Shown here piece by piece: positions 1-7,878 of a DNA stretch of 38,932 bases. This DNA comes from Acholeplasmataceae bacterium (GTDB lineage: Bacteria > Bacillota_I > Bacilli_A > Acholeplasmatales > Acholeplasmataceae). Positions within the stretch are counted from its first letter, which is position 1. Every line of letters starts with the position of its first letter. A program made the translations under genes and the position numbers. The notes under the pieces were generated by a model, which was given only the letters and a program-made list of their open reading frames with translations, ran no database searches and was not told the origin of the DNA. The stretch spans positions 1-38,932 of the forward strand of contig JAUVXD010000013.1 in assembly GCA_030603805.1 (NCBI GenBank), given 5' to 3'.

Positions 1-2
1 AC

Positions 3-122
3 AAAAGTTTTATTTTTGAATCATTAATTTGCGCGATTTTTCATATGTTACTGCCCAAAGAGCAGCTTAGTTTGGCAAAAAAGATTAATGTAAGTTTAAA
101 CGCAAGTTACATTTTCAATTAA
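3..122 (+). CDS. Possible C-terminal end of a gene cut by the window edge
   Basis: A plus-strand frame is open from the window edge to a TAA at 120-122, giving about 39 residues that end in ...SLNASYIFN. It would converge on ndk. No start codon with a ribosome site is needed because the frame runs in from outside, but nothing in it is recognisable and an open frame of this length can occur by chance. The alternative is plain intergenic DNA. I cannot assign a function. Confidence 0.3.
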   Translation, partial: KSFIFESLICAIFHMLLPKEQLSLAKKINVSLNASYIFN

Positions 123-128
123 GGAAAA

Positions 129-144
129 CTGGTATTTCTACCAG
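129..144 (-). terminator. Terminator after ndk
   Basis: On the minus strand a 6-bp perfect stem (CTGGTA/TACCAG) with a GAAA loop follows the ndk stop directly and is followed by TTTTCCTT. The tetraloop and U-rich tail fit an intrinsic terminator for the thpR-ndk unit. Confidence 0.6.
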
Positions 145-145
145 C

Positions 146-598
146 TTAATGACCAAACCATAATTCAATTTCTTTTTGAGCATTTTCCAAAGAATCAGAA
201 GCATGAATTAGATTTCTTAACATTCTTTTTTCTGCCATCGATTTGGACATTGCATCAATGCCAAAGCGCCCACGAATACTCTTTGGATCTGCTTTAGCAG
301 GATCGGTTGCACCAATAAGCTTGCGTACATCTTCGATGACATGTTCACCTTCTTTAGAGATGACATATGCAAAGACTTTTTTTCCAAGAAATAAATCAAG
401 AATTGCCCCCTGAAAATAGTCAATGTTTAAAGCCTTAATTACATCTTCATAGTGTTTTAAGATGAGCTTTTCATCAACCAAAACTTCTTTGGACCTTTCT
501 ATGTGATAGCCTGCTTCTTTGAAAATATCTAAGATTGATTCGACGAGTCCTCGTTCGACTGCATCTGGTTTAATCATGATAAATGTTTGTTGTTTCAT
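146..598 (-). CDS. ndk: Nucleoside diphosphate kinase
   Basis: This enzyme moves the gamma-phosphate of ATP to nucleoside diphosphates through a phosphohistidine and balances cytosolic NTP pools. The 150-residue length is normal for the family. The N-terminal MIKPDAV segment carries the nucleotide-binding lysine (K10). The segment GATDPAKADPKSIRGRFG lies at about 96-113. The catalytic histidine is H132 in NLIHASDS; the residue after it is Ala where Gly is more common, a mild variation. The ATG overlaps the TGA of thpR (ATGA), so the two are translationally coupled. Family assignment is secure. Confidence 0.97.
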   Translation of the reverse strand: MKQQTFIMIKPDAVERGLVESILDIFKEAGYHIERSKEVLVDEKLILKHYEDVIKALNIDYFQGAILDLFLGKKVFAYVISKEGEHVIEDVRKLIGATDPAKADPKSIRGRFGIDAMSKSMAEKRMLRNLIHASDSLENAQKEIELWFGH

Positions 599-1164
599 TT
601 TTTTAGATCCTTTTCTTCAGTATAGGGTATTAAATCAAAATCGACTAAAGGTGTATAGGTAAGATTGCCATCCACTTGATGGCTTTTAAACAAGGTAATA
701 TAATTCACTTTAATTTCTTGATTATAACGATTGAAAACAACTACTTTATTTTCATGGTTATAGGATACTCCACGTGCAAGTGTAATGTGTGGATTAAATC
801 CTTTGACATCAAAGGGTAAATGAGCAGAGATCAAACTTTTTTTAAGATCCTCATGCATCTTTTTTAAATATGTAACCCCTTGTTCGATCCCCATCCAAAC
901 AATTTCTTCATCGCCTTTAACGAATGCGCCAATTGTACCTAATTTGATTGAAAAACTCTTGAAGGATGAAACAGTTTCATCGATTGCATCAATTAATTGG
1001 TCTATCCGAGTGCCATCAAGTTCTCCAATAAACAATAATGTCAAATGAAAGTTTCCTGGTCGAGTCATTTTAGATTTTATTGCGTTTTTTAAAACGTTGG
1101 TTTGAGTTTCTTTTAAATAAAACTGAACAGATTCTGTGAAAGGTATACCGATAAACAGTCTCAT
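595..1164 (-). CDS. thpR: RNA 2',3'-cyclic phosphodiesterase (2H family)
   Basis: A 2H phosphoesterase of the ThpR/LigT type, which opens 2',3'-cyclic phosphates on RNA ends and was historically called 2'-5' RNA ligase. At 189 residues it has the family's usual size. Both catalytic HxTx motifs are present: H40-L-T42 within NFHLTLLFIGE and H126-I-T128 within NPHITLARG. The start is preceded by GAGGTG at good spacing, and an extended -10 promoter lies just upstream. It is the first gene of a two-gene unit with ndk, overlapping it by ATGA. The biological substrate in bacteria is uncertain. Confidence 0.93.
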   Translation of the reverse strand: MRLFIGIPFTESVQFYLKETQTNVLKNAIKSKMTRPGNFHLTLLFIGELDGTRIDQLIDAIDETVSSFKSFSIKLGTIGAFVKGDEEIVWMGIEQGVTYLKKMHEDLKKSLISAHLPFDVKGFNPHITLARGVSYNHENKVVVFNRYNQEIKVNYITLFKSHQVDGNLTYTPLVDFDLIPYTEEKDLKK

Positions 1165-1187
1165 GACTCACCTCTAATTCACCATTT

Positions 1188-1193
1188 ATTATA
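1188..1193 (-). promoter_or_regulatory. Promoter of thpR-ndk (extended -10)
   Basis: The minus strand reads TGGTATAAT, a perfect -10 with the TG extension, about 25 bases before the thpR ATG. No good -35 is visible, as is usual for extended -10 promoters. Confidence 0.6.
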
Positions 1194-1209
1194 CCATAAA
1201 AGTCAAATT

Positions 1210-1240
1210 TTGTGATGCCGCATGCCCCATCTTGTATAAT
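1210..1240 (+). promoter_or_regulatory. Promoter of the DUF1294 gene
   Basis: TTGTGA (1210-1215) and TATAAT (1235-1240) with a long 19-base spacer. They lie 21 bases before the ATG and are divergent from the thpR promoter. Confidence 0.5.
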
Positions 1241-1261
1241 GGAATCAAATGAGGTGGCTCT

Positions 1262-1522
1262 ATGCTCTACTACGTTATAATCATGGTTACGATGTCTTTA
1301 ATCACTTATGTTCTTTATCGAAAAGATAAAGGTCAAGCTAAAAAAAACCTTTTGAGAATCAAAGAATCCACACTCCTTCTTTTTAGTCTATGTTTAGGTG
1401 CTTTAGGTGGACTTCTGGCAATGTATCAGTATCGACATAAAACCAAACATTGGTATTTTGTTGTATTCAATTGGCTGTTTTTCGCACTTCATCTTTATTT
1501 ACTCATCTTCTTATTTAATTAA
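1262..1522 (+). CDS. DUF1294 small membrane protein
   Basis: An 86-residue, strongly hydrophobic protein with about three membrane segments (roughly 2-18, 36-56, 64-85). The arrangement of a short basic loop (KDKGQAKKNLLRI), a Gly-rich middle (GALGGLLAM) and an H-K-T-K-H motif before the last helix is typical of DUF1294. Some larger relatives carry a cold-shock domain at the N-terminus, but this one does not. The ribosome site GAGGTG stands 6 bases before the ATG. It is apparently transcribed alone. The function of the family is unknown. Confidence 0.85.
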   Translation: MLYYVIIMVTMSLITYVLYRKDKGQAKKNLLRIKESTLLLFSLCLGALGGLLAMYQYRHKTKHWYFVVFNWLFFALHLYLLIFLFN

Positions 1523-1563
1523 CGATTTGATTATAAAGCCATCAAGTCCACATAATTTTTTTA

Positions 1564-1587
1564 CTTAAGGAAATCGGTTTCCTTAAG
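1564..1587. promoter_or_regulatory. Palindrome upstream of the GH81 gene
   Basis: A perfect inverted repeat with 10-base arms (CTTAAGGAAA, TCGG loop, TTTCCTTAAG). Its inner part, GGAAATCGGTTTCC, looks like a LacI-family operator with a central CG. It ends 13 bases before the -10 of the GH81 gene, overlapping the -35 position. It could also act as a weak terminator for the DUF1294 gene, but only CGTTTTC follows, so I favour an operator. Confidence 0.5.
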
Positions 1588-1600
1588 CGTTTTCATATGG

Positions 1601-1606
1601 TATACT
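1601..1606 (+). promoter_or_regulatory. -10 box of the GH81 gene
   Basis: TATACT stands 32 bases before the chosen ATG at 1639. The -35 position (TTTCCT, 1578-1583, 17-base spacer) is poor and lies inside the palindrome, as expected for a regulated promoter. Confidence 0.45.
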
Positions 1607-1638
1607 TAAAGTGTATTAAGAAATTCAAGGAGGCCTAC

Positions 1639-4377
1639 ATGTTAAGAAAAACTTTATTTGTTTTAATGTTTAGTTTTACCCTTTTACTTTATGCATGCAA
1701 AAGTGAAAATCCTGAACCCTCAACACCTTCCGAAGAGACAATCATAGAACTTCCAAAAGAGATTACTTCAATTACTGGACTAGACGATATAACACATACA
1801 CAATTTGAGCACTTTGACCCCTTAAAAGGTGTTGTTGTCCTCAATGAAAAAAATCAAAATATTGCACATTTATTTAAAGTTATAGGTACTGTTCATTACG
1901 GTATTGTTGGTTCTTATGAACTCTCATACGATTTAACCTATGGCAATGAAACGATTAGCGAATCAAGAACCATAACAATCGCAGCTGGAACCATTGTAAG
2001 AGAAGCTGTAACTAGAAACCAATTTTCCGGTACACAAGTGAACTTGCAAGCTGGATCCTATCGAATAGGTGCAGCTCAAAGTATTGCACATCCGGTTGCT
2101 CCTTTGTTTATTAATCCAGATTTGCTGCACAGCGCAGTACCCTCAAATGGCTGGTGGACATCACTTCTTGTTGCAAATTATGGTGGTGGTAATGGGATTT
2201 ATACAAACCCATTACGTTCAGCATTTTCGAATGCAGGTGCTGAAATCACTAATCCTGGTGCTGGTTTTGTTCAGTATTGGAACCCAGATGGGTTCAATAC
2301 CATGACAAACTTCTCGCTGGTTTTACCTGATTTATTTGTAAAAACATCCAATCTGCAAGCAGGATATCAAACTCATGTGGTTGGTTATTCTGATACAACC
2401 GTATCGGTTGCGATGCGTAATGTCTCAAATCCTAGAGATCAGATGGTTTTAACATACGCTCAAGGATCACCTTATATCTTTGCTGAAGTTGCAGAATCCA
2501 ATACACCATATTTTACCTTTGGCACCAACGGTGTCCAAGGATTTGAGTTCTTTACGGTTGATGGCACCAAACTCAATTTAGGTAGTCATACAGGTGAAGG
2601 TTTAGTCGTTCGTTTTATTCAAAAACATATTGGTTATCAAACCTCTAGACCAGCACAAGTAGGTCAACCTATTTTTGGTGATCGCTATTTCCTCATTAGC
2701 ACACCTGAAAATACGCAGTTTTCAATCACATCAAGTGGATTTTCAATGAATTTAGGTGATGAGAACTTCTTCTCGATTGCTGCAATCAATCTACTAGCAG
2801 ATGCTCAATTTTTCCATCAACATGCCTATATCAAAACACTTAAGGGTGATGTTTCATATCAGGTCAATCATCAAACCTCAATCGTTGAAACAACCTATAC
2901 GATTGCAACTCAAGATTTAAGGGGTACTCACGAACTCGAACCTGTTCAATATTTACTTCCTCATCACTATCAAAATAGCGATGTAACGCTCACTACTTTT
3001 GAATTTGAAACTGTCAGAAGTTTCTTAAAACTGATGATTGGTAGTACATTTACGACAGAGTTATCCTTCCATGGATTACTACCAGCAATGACAGCACCAA
3101 AAAATTCTGAGTTTAGTGAAGCTGCGATGGTGACATATCTAGAAGACTTAAATACAAGAACCTCACTTTCAGATACAACAAACTTCTTAAACGATGAAGG
3201 TCCTTATTGGAACAGTAAAGCTATTTATCCTTTAGCACAAGGCATTATCATTGCAGATCAAATTGGTGATGAAGCTTTAAAAGTTAGTTTTATTTCAAAA
3301 CTTAGATTTCTACTTGCAGATTGGTTTACTTATAGTTCCCAAACTGATAAGCGTTATCTATACTATAATCAACAATGGGGTAGTGTTTATTACTCTAATA
3401 ATGACTTTAATACGGCATCAGAACTTTCTGATCACGCATTTACTCATGGTTACTTAATTTATGCATCAAGTGTATTAGCGATGTATGATCAAACATTTGA
3501 AGAAAACTACGGGGACATGGTAGAACTTCTATTAAGAGATTATATGCATCCAGTCAAGGATGACTATCAATTTGCTTATTTAAGATCTTTTGATCCTTGG
3601 GCAGGTCATACGTGGGCTCATGGGTTTGGAACATTTGCAGAGGGCAATAACATTGAATCTTCAAGTGAAGCCATTCAGTCTTGGGTGGGTGGTTATTTAT
3701 GGGCACTTCAAACAGGTGATCTTGAACTCAGAGATGCTGCAATCTATGGTTTTGTGCATGAACTCTCATCAGCAAAAACCTATATGTTTGATTACTCAGA
3801 TACTGTATTTAAAGATAATTACAAACAATATGCGTCTGTCGCAGGGATGATATGGGGCGGTAAATACGATTATGCAACCTGGTTTGGTGCAAATCCAACC
3901 TTCATTTATGGCATCCAATGGCTTCCAAATGGTGAGTACATTTCAAATTATGCTTTAAATGATACCGAAAGAACGAAACTTGCAGCCATTTATGCAGATT
4001 ATTTAAAAGCTAAAAATCAAACGATTGATACATGGTTTGCCAATATGTGGAGCATACAAGCCTTACTTAATCCAGATATAGCGATTGCTCAATTTGATGC
4101 ACAAAAGATTTTAAATGATGATTATCCAAGTGATTTATCACAAACCTATTATCTACTTCATGGACTCAAAACATATGGACAACGAGATACTTCTTATGTC
4201 ATGCAGTTGCACCGCTATGCATCTTCATCCATTTATATCAATACTTCTGGCGAAATTCATGCGTTAATTTGGAACCCTTCTAGTTCATCTCAGACATTAG
4301 TTTTCCATGGTCCTAATGGTGCTAGAGTTACCAAGACTGTAGCTGCAAGAAGTCTGACTTCACATAAACTCAATTAA
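1639..4377 (+). CDS. GH81 endo-beta-1,3-glucanase lipoprotein
   Basis: A predicted cell-surface enzyme that cuts internal beta-1,3 bonds of laminarin- or curdlan-like glucans. I start at 1639 because AAGGAGG stands 5 bases before this ATG and it gives a clean lipoprotein signal (hydrophobic core, lipobox LLYAC, lipidated Cys20); the earlier ATG at 1597 has neither. The protein is 912 residues. An Ig-like region at about 35-125 comes first. The GH81 body then begins with a PLFINP...SNGWWTSLL segment. The acid motif is SDHAFTHGY (Asp598), and the E-x-x-x-E catalytic motif is GNNIESSSEA (Glu673/Glu677) after DPWAGHTWAHGFG. A beta-rich tail follows. It stands alone between terminators. Confidence 0.93.
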   Translation: MLRKTLFVLMFSFTLLLYACKSENPEPSTPSEETIIELPKEITSITGLDDITHTQFEHFDPLKGVVVLNEKNQNIAHLFKVIGTVHYGIVGSYELSYDLTYGNETISESRTITIAAGTIVREAVTRNQFSGTQVNLQAGSYRIGAAQSIAHPVAPLFINPDLLHSAVPSNGWWTSLLVANYGGGNGIYTNPLRSAFSNAGAEITNPGAGFVQYWNPDGFNTMTNFSLVLPDLFVKTSNLQAGYQTHVVGYSDTTVSVAMRNVSNPRDQMVLTYAQGSPYIFAEVAESNTPYFTFGTNGVQGFEFFTVDGTKLNLGSHTGEGLVVRFIQKHIGYQTSRPAQVGQPIFGDRYFLISTPENTQFSITSSGFSMNLGDENFFSIAAINLLADAQFFHQHAYIKTLKGDVSYQVNHQTSIVETTYTIATQDLRGTHELEPVQYLLPHHYQNSDVTLTTFEFETVRSFLKLMIGSTFTTELSFHGLLPAMTAPKNSEFSEAAMVTYLEDLNTRTSLSDTTNFLNDEGPYWNSKAIYPLAQGIIIADQIGDEALKVSFISKLRFLLADWFTYSSQTDKRYLYYNQQWGSVYYSNNDFNTASELSDHAFTHGYLIYASSVLAMYDQTFEENYGDMVELLLRDYMHPVKDDYQFAYLRSFDPWAGHTWAHGFGTFAEGNNIESSSEAIQSWVGGYLWALQTGDLELRDAAIYGFVHELSSAKTYMFDYSDTVFKDNYKQYASVAGMIWGGKYDYATWFGANPTFIYGIQWLPNGEYISNYALNDTERTKLAAIYADYLKAKNQTIDTWFANMWSIQALLNPDIAIAQFDAQKILNDDYPSDLSQTYYLLHGLKTYGQRDTSYVMQLHRYASSSIYINTSGEIHALIWNPSSSSQTLVFHGPNGARVTKTVAARSLTSHKLN

Positions 4378-4389
4378 TCTTCTAAAATA

Positions 4390-4424
4390 AAAACAGAACA
4401 ATTCAAATCGACTTGTTCTGTTTT
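4390..4424. terminator. Bidirectional terminator between the GH81 and transporter genes
   Basis: A 12-bp perfect stem (AAAACAGAACAA/TTGTTCTGTTTT) with U-rich flanks on both strands, placed between two convergent genes. Confidence 0.85.
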
Positions 4425-4446
4425 TTATGTTTGTTTTTACTTTTTT

Positions 4447-5748
4447 TTAGATTAATCCGACGATGAGTGCGACAACTGCAATCGCACCACCACTAATCAG
4501 TACATAACGCATATTGCCTTTAATGACATCAAAAATTGAAATCTTAAACCCTTCAGACAATGCTGCAACATTAATTTGTACTGGGCTAATTTGTGTACCT
4601 AAACCTACAGAGATTGCAATCAGGCCAAAGGCTAATGGTGACAATCCTGGAATCAGTGATAATGTTGGTAATATGAGCGTCAATACACCTGCTGCAAATG
4701 CACCTGAGGGTATAGCAATCACAAATGCAAATAGACATGCCACAAAGGTAACAATCCAACTCGGAGCACGTCCTACAAGCGCAGCAAGTTCATCGAAAGT
4801 CCCTAAGAAACCAATCATATTAATGAAACCTAAGAATATACCAACACCAAAGAGTGTTGTTAAAATGTATCTAGATCCATCAATTAAGTTTTCACTCACT
4901 TGATTAGGTTCAGTCTTGCAGAAAATGACACAAAGAATGGCTGCCACTAAAACATTGATGAAAGGTACTAAGAAGGGCACTGGAAGTAATTGGTTTATTT
5001 TTCCACCTAAAATCACAAGTACCAAGAATGTTAATGCAGGAATAACACGCAACCATAAGGATTTCGTATCCATACCTTCAAACTCGTTTGTTGCTTTTTC
5101 ACCTTGTCTAATCATATTGCCTTTTTTATATACACCCCAAAATGCTAAACCAGCTCCAAGAAGATAGACAATGATTGTAAAGGGTAACATCATATTCGCA
5201 AAATTACCTACTTCCATCCCAGCAGCTGTTGCAGTAAATGCTGTTTCAGTCGACGCAGGTGAGGTTGTAAAACCAACAGCTGTAACGATTGCCATTGCAG
5301 CAACAACTTCGGGTAAGAATCCAACAGCAGCTGCCATTAATGGTGCAATAACCATAGTATTACCAGCACCCATACCTGCCATATAGGTTGCTAGACCTTG
5401 AACTAAAACGATTGCAGCTGCCAAATAAGCGATTTTACCTTTAAGCACACGATTAAGTGCTTCAATTAATGCTTTTATACTACCTGAACGTGCTATCATA
5501 ACGGCTCCAGCTGCATAAATCACTGGTGCCAAATATAGAGAAAGCATATTTCTCACACCAACATTCACAACCAAGTTGTTAATGTCTAAAGGTTTAATTC
5601 CAGTTTCAAGTGTTCCTGTTGCTACTAAAATCCATGAAACAATTATCGCAAGAATACCACCAACCAAACCAGCAACGAGCATGTGTTTTTTTCTTATGAG
5701 TAGAAATAAAATCACTGCCAATGGGAGAATCATTAAAATTAGTTCCAT
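4447..5748 (-). CDS. Ion-transporter-superfamily permease, probable partner of the amidohydrolase
   Basis: A 433-residue integral membrane protein with about 11-12 helices. Two conserved Gly/Pro/Thr-rich halves recall the IT superfamily (CitMHS, DcuC and GntP relatives): GMGAGNTMVIAPLMAAA and TSPASTETAFTATAAG in the first half, IPSGAFAAGVLTLILP and GTQISPVQIN in the second. Members usually move organic anions in symport or antiport. It begins 23 bases after the stop of the ring-opening amidohydrolase on the same strand, with AAAGG before the ATG, so the two genes form an operon. I infer that it carries the amidohydrolase substrate or an acidic product; the exact substrate cannot be read from sequence. 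Confidence 0.75.
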   Translation of the reverse strand: MELILMILPLAVILFLLIRKKHMLVAGLVGGILAIIVSWILVATGTLETGIKPLDINNLVVNVGVRNMLSLYLAPVIYAAGAVMIARSGSIKALIEALNRVLKGKIAYLAAAIVLVQGLATYMAGMGAGNTMVIAPLMAAAVGFLPEVVAAMAIVTAVGFTTSPASTETAFTATAAGMEVGNFANMMLPFTIIVYLLGAGLAFWGVYKKGNMIRQGEKATNEFEGMDTKSLWLRVIPALTFLVLVILGGKINQLLPVPFLVPFINVLVAAILCVIFCKTEPNQVSENLIDGSRYILTTLFGVGIFLGFINMIGFLGTFDELAALVGRAPSWIVTFVACLFAFVIAIPSGAFAAGVLTLILPTLSLIPGLSPLAFGLIAISVGLGTQISPVQINVAALSEGFKISIFDVIKGNMRYVLISGGAIAVVALIVGLI

Positions 5749-5771
5749 TTGATATACCTTTCCCTTTTATA

Positions 5772-6875
5772 TTATTTTTTTATAATAACAGCAATCGGTC
5801 CGCCACCGTCTGGTCCTTGGTGCTCAGCACCTCCAGAAATATAGACCATCGGATCTTGGACAACTGCTGCAATAACTGCATTAACAACCGCTCTTGCTTG
5901 ACGCGTGTGGTTGATATCTGAATCTGTGAGCATGGTATGTCTTCTTCCACGAACCTCACCATATGAACTTGCTTCTGCTTTTGCAAGAACATTAACGATT
6001 TGCTTACACTGCTCATCTGTAGGTAGGCGGTCAATCTTCATACCAGCAGATTCTAAAGCTTCAATGACTGCTTTTAAATCGATAGCATCCTTCATAACAG
6101 AATGTCCAATCGATAAATTGGAAGCAGATTGGTAACTATTTCCCATCACAATAATTTCACAATTCATCAATTCGATTCCTGCTGAAGTGGATGCAACATT
6201 TGAATAAAGTGACCAATCTTTGCAGATAACATCTTGTGTGACGAGTTCTTTTTTGATTTCACCTAGAGCAACTGCAACTCCCAGTGCACTAGCACCGCGA
6301 GAAAATCCCATTGATTTATAGGTATCTTCAACCACTACTTTTTTTCCTCTAGCCTTTGCATCTTTAATACGTTCTGATGTCAATAAAGGACACTTTATTT
6401 GGACAAAGTGAACATCTTTCGGATCACTTAAACCAGCTTCTAACATGAGCTTTTTGACCACTCTTTCAACTTCAATCACCATATCCACAGTACCTATTTC
6501 TTCTGGTTTAAAATCTCTTGTAAATCCAGAAGCTGCTACAAGTCTCTTTTCTTTTGAAGCCTCCTGATTCACATCTTTTTTAACAAAAATGGTTGCATGT
6601 GGAGACATGACCCCTTCGGTTCCACCTGACATAACAAAAGCAACACGATGCATCACTTCTTCATCAGAAAGTTTCAAGTGCTTTGTTAAGGATGTCCTAT
6701 AGGCAAATGTAGCTAATGCGCGTGTGAAGTCATTCACACACCCATTGCCTTCTGTTTTACCTAAGACTGCGATTATTTCTTCGGGTTGAATGGTATGGCT
6801 TTGGATGAGTTTTTCAAACGATCTTAGATCATCTGGAGATGACATAGGGATGCGAAAAACTTCAATTTTCTGCAT
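5772..6875 (-). CDS. Ring-opening amidohydrolase (cyanuric acid hydrolase/barbiturase family)
   Basis: These enzymes hydrolyse a C-N bond of a small N-heterocycle: cyanurate to carboxybiuret (biuret plus CO2) or barbiturate to ureidomalonate. The start is the ATG at 6875; the GTG three codons earlier sits in the ribosome site AAGGAAGTG. At 367 residues it matches the family. All three repeats with their Lys/Ser pairs are visible: K40 (LGKTEGNG) with S83 (MSGGTEG), K161 (VQIKCPLL) with S229/S231 ([11 protein letters not shown]), and K299 (AKAEAS) with S347 ([14 protein letters not shown]). The choice between cyanurate and barbiturate is open. It is co-transcribed with the following permease. 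Confidence 0.93.
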   Translation of the reverse strand: MQKIEVFRIPMSSPDDLRSFEKLIQSHTIQPEEIIAVLGKTEGNGCVNDFTRALATFAYRTSLTKHLKLSDEEVMHRVAFVMSGGTEGVMSPHATIFVKKDVNQEASKEKRLVAASGFTRDFKPEEIGTVDMVIEVERVVKKLMLEAGLSDPKDVHFVQIKCPLLTSERIKDAKARGKKVVVEDTYKSMGFSRGASALGVAVALGEIKKELVTQDVICKDWSLYSNVASTSAGIELMNCEIIVMGNSYQSASNLSIGHSVMKDAIDLKAVIEALESAGMKIDRLPTDEQCKQIVNVLAKAEASSYGEVRGRRHTMLTDSDINHTRQARAVVNAVIAAVVQDPMVYISGGAEHQGPDGGGPIAVIIKK

Positions 6876-6912
6876 ATGATTCACTTCCTTTTCTTTTTAT
6901 AAGATTATTCTA

Positions 6913-6926
6913 TCAAAGCGCTTTCA
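6913..6926. promoter_or_regulatory. Catabolite-response-element-like box
   Basis: Read on the minus strand, TGAAAGCGCTTTGA differs by one base from the ideal palindromic cre (TGAAAGCGCTTTCA). It lies 38 bases before the amidohydrolase ATG, where CcpA binding would block transcription. CcpA itself is not in the window. Confidence 0.55.
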
Positions 6927-7052
6927 TTTAGTATATGTAATTTTACACAAATAAAAAGCCTTCTGAATGTGAATAAGTGACAATTCACTGTTTTATCGGT
7001 ATTTATGTGTAAAAATTATGATTTTCTTAAGAGTCAATCCTTGATAAAAAAA

Positions 7053-7069
7053 GTAGGTCTTAGACCTAC
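7053..7069 (-). terminator. Terminator after the TerB-like gene
   Basis: The minus strand shows a 7-bp stem (GTAGGTC/GACCTAC), a 3-base loop and TTTTTTT, 12 bases after the stop. Confidence 0.85.
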
Positions 7070-7080
7070 AGAAGTTTCGC

Positions 7081-7842
7081 TTAATTAATCTCACTTTGTG
7101 AGCTTAATAGCCTGTAATACTCTTGATTATAGATGAGTCTTTCTTTCGCTAAAATAATGGTTGCGTTAAAATCGACTTGAAATTGAGATAATATGGGCAA
7201 AATCAAATCATATTCTTGAGATGTAATTTGATTATCCGCAATCATAATAGCTACGAGTTCTTCTAGAATTCTCTCGACTGAATCATGACTCATAGAATGT
7301 ACTGCCGATAGCAACAAATCAAACGGAATATCCATCGATTCAACCACATAGGATGGAATCCCCATCATATCAGATAAAACGACTAAAAGTTCAACTTTAC
7401 TCTTTTTAATATACCCCTCTGCAAGTGTCATATACTTAGCAAGTGCGACTAGAACCAATTGATCAAGTGCGGTCATATCATGTGTACCTTTAATACTTTC
7501 ATACATTTTTGGAAATGCTTTAATCTCGATATCATGCATATCTGCAAGCAGTTGCATATACTTCATTTCCTCAGGATCATAAATATGATTTAAGCTCATG
7601 ATCGAATAGCCAATTCTTAAGCATTCCAGTGATTTATCATGATCTAATGATGCCAAAATTTCATAAAGTTCTTGATCACTCATTTGATCATAACGACCTA
7701 TATCAATTCCCAAACTTAAAATTAGAAGTTGAATTAAGATGGCTTCACCAAAATCAAGTTTTTGATCTGCAACAGCAATCAACTTTAAAAAACTGATGCA
7801 TGCAATCTTTTCTTTTTCTGTGAATTTTTCCAAGAGTCTCAT
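7081..7842 (-). CDS. Protein with two TerB-like helical domains
   Basis: A 253-residue soluble protein that looks all-helical. Two similar halves (about 1-115 and 125-250) each hold an acidic motif of the TerB type: VADQKLDFGEA near 24-34 and IADNQITSQEYDL near 207-219, where the acidic residues could bind metal. TerB-like domains occur in tellurite-resistance proteins and in many envelope or stress proteins of unknown role. No signal peptide or membrane segment is seen. It follows the RluA-type gene by 36 bases with its own AGAGG site, so co-transcription is likely. The domain call is moderate and the function is unknown. Confidence 0.65.
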   Translation of the reverse strand: MRLLEKFTEKEKIACISFLKLIAVADQKLDFGEAILIQLLILSLGIDIGRYDQMSDQELYEILASLDHDKSLECLRIGYSIMSLNHIYDPEEMKYMQLLADMHDIEIKAFPKMYESIKGTHDMTALDQLVLVALAKYMTLAEGYIKKSKVELLVVLSDMMGIPSYVVESMDIPFDLLLSAVHSMSHDSVERILEELVAIMIADNQITSQEYDLILPILSQFQVDFNATIILAKERLIYNQEYYRLLSSQSEIN

Positions 7843-7878
7843 AATTTTTTCCTCTTTGTTTTATGAAATGATATAAAC

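Noticed and set aside
4514-5386. Several plus-strand frames across the permease gene
   Set aside because: They lie antisense to a clear membrane transporter, are rich in Thr/Pro/Ile as mirror images of hydrophobic codons, and lack ribosome sites.
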